Below, piece after piece: positions 39,986-42,543 of a stretch of DNA of 42,543 nt (the stretch's first letter is position 1; every line of letters begins with the position of its first letter). The position numbers were made by a program, and so were the translations under genes. Source of the stretch: JBGTNQ01 sp964646785 (GTDB taxonomy: Bacteria; Patescibacteriota; Minisyncoccia; Phycocordibacterales; Zambryskibacteraceae); contig CAZYGU010000003.1 in NCBI GenBank assembly GCA_964646785.1, positions 1-42,543 of the forward strand, written 5' to 3'. The notes under the pieces are model-generated. The model had not been told where the DNA came from, did no database searches, and saw only the letters and a program-made list of their open reading frames with translations.

Positions 39986-40555
39986 TTATTGGGAAAGTAA
40001 TTTTAGTGCTTGTTTTACTCGTTCACCAGCTCCAGAAATATCAGCTGGAACTTGTCTGAGAGCGTCTCGAGCTTGTTTTTGAGAATACCCAAGAGAGGTA
40101 AGTGCTTCGAGTGCATCGCTATCATCTGTCGACTGTGTCTGATCTTCACCTTCTTCAGGGTGAAGTTTTCCTCGAAGCTCAAGAACAATTTTTTCTGCGT
40201 TCTTTTTTCCGATGCCAGATACTTTTATAAGGTGTGCGGTATTTTCTGTAAATACAGCCTGACGTAGAACATCAACCGGGGCTACATTTAAAATATTAAG
40301 AGCTGTCTTTGGGCCAATACCAGAAACGGTAATAAGAAGCTCGAAAAAAGCTAATTCTTCCTTATGTATAAATCCATAGAGATCAAGAGCGTTTTCTCGG
40401 ACAGCAAGATATGTCCAAACTGAAACCTCTTTTCCTTCGTCAAGATTTGCTAATGTTTGGCCAGTTCCAGCGATTTTATATCCAACGCCATGTACGTCAA
40501 TAATGGCGTGGTGTAAGCCTGTTTTAAGTACAGTTCCTGATAAATGCGAAATCAT
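39986..40555 (-). CDS. ruvA: Holliday junction binding protein RuvA
   Basis: Tetramer that holds the four-way junction and loads RuvB. The 189 residues have the domain I strands (MISHLSGTV, HGVGYKI), two helix-hairpin-helix motifs VSGIGPKTA near 77 and VSGIGKKNAEKI near 112, and the flexible acidic link to domain III (ALEALTSLGYSQKQARDAL). Extended -10 TGCTATTAT stands 6 bases before the ATG, with no Shine-Dalgarno site. It is separated from ruvB and ruvC by about 11 kb and instead heads a pair with the Mur ligase. Confidence 0.95.
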   Translation of the reverse strand: MISHLSGTVLKTGLHHAIIDVHGVGYKIAGTGQTLANLDEGKEVSVWTYLAVRENALDLYGFIHKEELAFFELLITVSGIGPKTALNILNVAPVDVLRQAVFTENTAHLIKVSGIGKKNAEKIVLELRGKLHPEEGEDQTQSTDDSDALEALTSLGYSQKQARDALRQVPADISGAGERVKQALKLLSQ

Positions 40556-40560
40556 AAGCT

Positions 40561-40570
40561 AATAATAGCA
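40561..40570 (-). promoter_or_regulatory. Extended -10 of ruvA
   Basis: TGCTATTAT on the minus strand, six bases before the start codon. It is among the clearest members of the leaderless series. Confidence 0.6.
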
Positions 40571-40689
40571 GTTTTCAGTTGCGAGTGGTTAGTTTGTAAT
40601 AGAGTCTTTCAAGGAGGAATGCGTGCATACAGCTCATAACTAAAATAGATAATGGCTATTAAAAACCTTGCATTAATAAAGGTTTTTGG

Positions 40690-40695
40690 TAGTAT
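40690..40695 (+). promoter_or_regulatory. TAGTAT -10 of rpsT
   Basis: TAGTAT lies 7 bases before ATG 40703, with TTGCAT 16 bases further upstream as a possible -35. The in-frame ATG codons at 40652 and 40694 overlap this promoter. Confidence 0.55.
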
Positions 40696-40702
40696 GACCG
40701 CT

Positions 40703-40966
40703 ATGCCAATAACAGAGTCAGCTAAAAAAGCTCTTCGAGGATCACGCCGAAAGCGAGATGTGAATCTTCGACGTAAGAAAGACGTTAACGAAACTATTAA
40801 AAAATTTAGAAAACTTGTTGCAGAAAAGAAAGGAAAGGAAGCAAAGGAGCTTCTTCCACAAGTTCAGAAAGTTCTTGATAAAGGTGCAAAAGGAGGGATT
40901 ATGAAAGCTAATGCAGCTGCTCGAAAAAAATCTCGTTTTGTAAAAATGGTTAAGAAGATTTCATAA
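40703..40966 (+). CDS. rpsT: 30S ribosomal protein S20
   Basis: Small basic protein that binds 16S rRNA. From ATG 40703 it has 87 residues and starts PITESAKKALRGSRRKR, the S20 signature, then helix after helix rich in Lys, ending KKSRFVKMVKKIS. A start at 40652 would add 17 residues that read like promoter sequence, so I reject it. A bidirectional terminator follows. Confidence 0.92.
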   Translation: MPITESAKKALRGSRRKRDVNLRRKKDVNETIKKFRKLVAEKKGKEAKELLPQVQKVLDKGAKGGIMKANAAARKKSRFVKMVKKIS

Positions 40967-41000
40967 ACAAAAAAACTACCGAAAGGTAGTTTTTTTGTTT
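40965..41000. terminator. Bidirectional terminator after rpsT
   Basis: AAACAAAAAAACTACC-GAAA-GGTAGTTTTTTTGTTT: a 16-bp perfect stem with a GAAA loop and T tracts both ways. It also ends the convergent small basic gene. Confidence 0.92.
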
Positions 41001-41014
41001 CCAAGTTTATTTTA

Positions 41015-41182
41015 CTACTTACTACTTCTTTTTGTACTCGAACCTCCAGTCTTTTTTGCACTTTTCAGTGTTGGACTGTATGAGTTTGATAGTACTTTTG
41101 AAGATTTTCCACCAACAAACAATTTCTTTTTTAAAATTGGAGTAAATTTTGCTTTCGCCCAGTTTTTATTTTCTCGTGCCAT
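41015..41182 (-). CDS. Small basic protein, unknown function
   Basis: The 55 residues are rich in Lys, Ser and Thr (ARENKNWAKAKFTPILKK at the N-terminus). The size and charge resemble small ribosome- or nucleic-acid-binding proteins. It is too short to assign. The start is supported by TGCTACAAT six bases before the ATG on the minus strand and by the shared terminator with rpsT. It is a real gene candidate that automatic callers may skip. Confidence 0.65.
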   Translation of the reverse strand: MARENKNWAKAKFTPILKKKLFVGGKSSKVLSNSYSPTLKSAKKTGGSSTKRSSK

Positions 41183-41188
41183 ATAAAT

Positions 41189-41197
41189 ATTGTAGCA
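41189..41197 (-). promoter_or_regulatory. Extended -10 of the small basic gene
   Basis: TGCTACAAT on the minus strand, ATTTAT spacer, then ATG 41182. It is the same signal as at ruvA and the TraC-like gene. Confidence 0.6.
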
Positions 41198-41293
41198 TGA
41201 GAATTTTTACTTTTAAGCTTTTCATATTCATATCTTCTGATAGAGTGGCGGGGGAAGTACTTTGGTATCCGTATTTCATCGTAAGGAGGCGAT

Positions 41294-42409
41294 ATGCAGT
41301 TTGTTCGAACCCCGAACCCGAATGTTGTGCTTATTGCTGTAACGGGTGGTCCGTGTGGAGGAAAAACCACTTTTATGGCAAGAGCAAAGAGATATCTTGA
41401 GACACACGGATTTCGAGTGGCAATTCTTTCTGAAGTTGCAACAGAGTTTATTCTTGCGGGTGTGCCGCCATGGGCAACATGGAAAGATCCACTCGATTTT
41501 CAAGAATTCCTTCTGACATACAGTATTGTTCGTGAGAACCTGTATGCAGAAATGCTTTTGGAAATCGCAGATGGGAAACCACTTGTCCTGCTCTGTGATC
41601 GGGGAACAAAGGATTTCGGTGCTTACGTCAATCGAGAAGACTATCTGAAAGTACTTGAATCACTTGGTCTAAACGATCAGATGCTTCGAGAACGATATCG
41701 AGCAGTTCTGCATCTTGTTACGGCAGCAAATGGTGCCGAACAATTTTTCACACTCGCAAACAACGAAGCTCGAACAGAAAGTCTTGAACTTGCGCGCTCA
41801 CTCGATGAGCGTACACTCTCAGCTTGGCATGGTCACCCACATCACATTGTGATCGACAATCGGACCAGTTTTGATGAGAAGATTGCTCGGGCACTCAAAT
41901 CTTTTGCTAGGATACTTGGTATGCCTGAACCACTCGAGAAAGAACGGAAGTTTCTTGTCACAAACTTCGATCCAAGTTTGATACCGGCAAAAAGTGTGAG
42001 GGTTGCGATCGAACAAACATATCTGGTGAGTTCTTCACCAGATATAGAACGTCGCGTGAGAAAGTGGACCGTCGATAATGCGACTAGTTACTTCTACACG
42101 GAAAAGAAACCAACTGGCGAAGCGGGAGTGCGTGTTGAAAACGAGAGTCAGATTACGCTTCGTGAGTACGAAAAGCTTCTTCATGAAATAGATCCTGAAA
42201 CGCAGACTCTCTTCAAGGACCGTTATTGCTTTGGTGAACATGGGCACAACTTCGAACTCGATGTGTATCCGGATATTCCGCATGTCACAATTGAGGTTGA
42301 AGTCGATGACATGGCGATCGAAGTGACTCCTCCCACTGGATTTGAGTGGGTTGAGATTACGGGTGATAAGAAGTACAGCAACAAGGAGTTTGCACGAATA
42401 CAGAAGTAG
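41294..42409 (+). CDS. P-loop kinase/NTPase fused to a CYTH domain
   Basis: The 371 residues form two modules. Residues 1-200 carry a P-loop GGPCGGKTT near 18-26, an ILSEVATEFIL segment and LLCDRGTKDFGAY near 97-109, as in the AAA_28/NadR-like group of nucleoside or NTP-binding kinases. From about 216 the EKERKFLV motif (ExExK) opens a CYTH/triphosphate-tunnel domain with ERRVRKW, QITLREYEKL and the EVEVDD strand near 332. Such tunnels bind triphosphates or polyphosphate. AAGGAGG lies 4 bases before the ATG, a strong Shine-Dalgarno site. The coding sequence is noticeably GC-richer than the core genes. Confidence 0.88.
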   Translation: MQFVRTPNPNVVLIAVTGGPCGGKTTFMARAKRYLETHGFRVAILSEVATEFILAGVPPWATWKDPLDFQEFLLTYSIVRENLYAEMLLEIADGKPLVLLCDRGTKDFGAYVNREDYLKVLESLGLNDQMLRERYRAVLHLVTAANGAEQFFTLANNEARTESLELARSLDERTLSAWHGHPHHIVIDNRTSFDEKIARALKSFARILGMPEPLEKERKFLVTNFDPSLIPAKSVRVAIEQTYLVSSSPDIERRVRKWTVDNATSYFYTEKKPTGEAGVRVENESQITLREYEKLLHEIDPETQTLFKDRYCFGEHGHNFELDVYPDIPHVTIEVEVDDMAIEVTPPTGFEWVEITGDKKYSNKEFARIQK

Positions 42410-42417
42410 AACATTTT

Positions 42418-42446
42418 ACCACCCAGATGAAAATCTGGGTGGTTTT
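42418..42446 (+). terminator. Terminator of the kinase-CYTH gene
   Basis: ACCACCCAGAT-GAAA-ATCTGGGTGGT followed by TTTATTT: an 11-bp stem with a GAAA loop. Confidence 0.9.
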
Positions 42447-42497
42447 ATTTGTGTGGGGAAAAATGATAATGGAATCTTGATATATAGAAACAGTTAA

Positions 42498-42543
42498 TTT
42501 TGTGTACTCATAAAACATCGCTATGGCCAGCATAAAAGCAAAA
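42498..42543 (-). repeat. 46-nt repeat, copy 2
   Basis: Ends the window. The hairpin TTTTGTG-TACT-CATAAAA keeps pairing relative to copy 1 through a C-G to T-A double change and one wobble. The 3' end GCATAAAAGCAAAA is identical. Confidence 0.7.

Noticed and set aside
40652..40702. Longer S20 start
   Set aside because: The upstream codons contain the TAGTAT -10 and a possible -35; S20 proteins begin at MPI-type sequences.
1..42543. CRISPR array, prophage, insertion sequence, rRNA
   Set aside because: I saw no spaced direct repeats, transposase or phage gene, or rRNA signature. The only repeats are short hairpins and the 46-nt pair.

Overview
The window looks like a stretch of a Patescibacteria (Candidate Phyla Radiation) chromosome, most likely from the Parcubacteria/Paceibacteria side. 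This is an inference from gene content, not a database match. It rests on the AT-rich sequence, very short intergenic spacing, shortened versions of universal proteins (YebC, HolA, PolA without a recognisable proofreading domain, Mur ligase without its N-terminal domain), a single-membrane style type IV secretion locus with PrgI and VirB4-like proteins, type IV pilus ATPase, and many genes that seem to be read from leaderless mRNAs. The genetic code is standard. Two runs of exactly 100 N (31528-31627 and 37873-37972) are assembly gaps, so the sequence is a scaffold.

Layout. 80-1190 (-): LysM/M23 peptidoglycan hydrolase. 1340-4085 (+): UvrD-type helicase and RsmA. 4088-5503 (-): two secreted proteins, one with peptidoglycan-binding and IPT/TIG-like domains. 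5607-18358 (+): a long, tightly packed cluster for a type IV secretion or pilus-like machine. It holds a membrane-anchored EF-hand-like protein, a PKD protein, a VirB6/TrbL-like channel protein with a very long charged tail, PrgI (VirB3-like), a TraC-like protein, a VirB4-like ATPase, membrane and secreted proteins, a pilin fused to an M15-like peptidase domain, and a beta-propeller-like protein. A perfect 28-bp hairpin at 18370-18426 closes it.

18426-22777 is the replication-origin neighbourhood in classical order: yidC, rnpA and rpmH leftward; dnaA, dnaN and a small DUF721-like gene rightward. Three DnaA-box-like sites spaced 11 bp apart lie in front of dnaA. 22761-31373 carries PBP1, tyrS, a small acidic protein, ruvC, yebC and ruvB, then a strongly folded non-coding segment (29339-29541) and a PilB-type ATPase. 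31449-31675 is a perfect consensus promoter, a Shine-Dalgarno hairpin, an N gap and a GNRA-loop terminator: a strongly expressed small gene whose body is missing. 31764-35365 is tsaE-polA-holA.

35402-42543 mixes core genes (tRNA-Lys, DoxX-like, TrmH/SpoU methyltransferase, gapped mutM, Mur ligase, ruvA, rpsT) with small accessory genes that have real Shine-Dalgarno sites, their own terminators and somewhat higher GC. The last is a P-loop kinase/NTPase fused to a CYTH domain. A 46-nt repeat with a covarying hairpin occurs at 36260 and at the window end.

Most noteworthy: (1) a recurrent extended -10 (TGCTAnnAT) six or so bases before the start codon, marking leaderless genes, against a separate Shine-Dalgarno class; (2) the folded RNA candidate between pilB and ruvB, with a 6S-RNA-like architecture; (3) the pilin-peptidase fusion in the secretion locus; (4) a PilB ATPase whose Walker B glutamate is alanine; (5) the promoter-gap-terminator locus.
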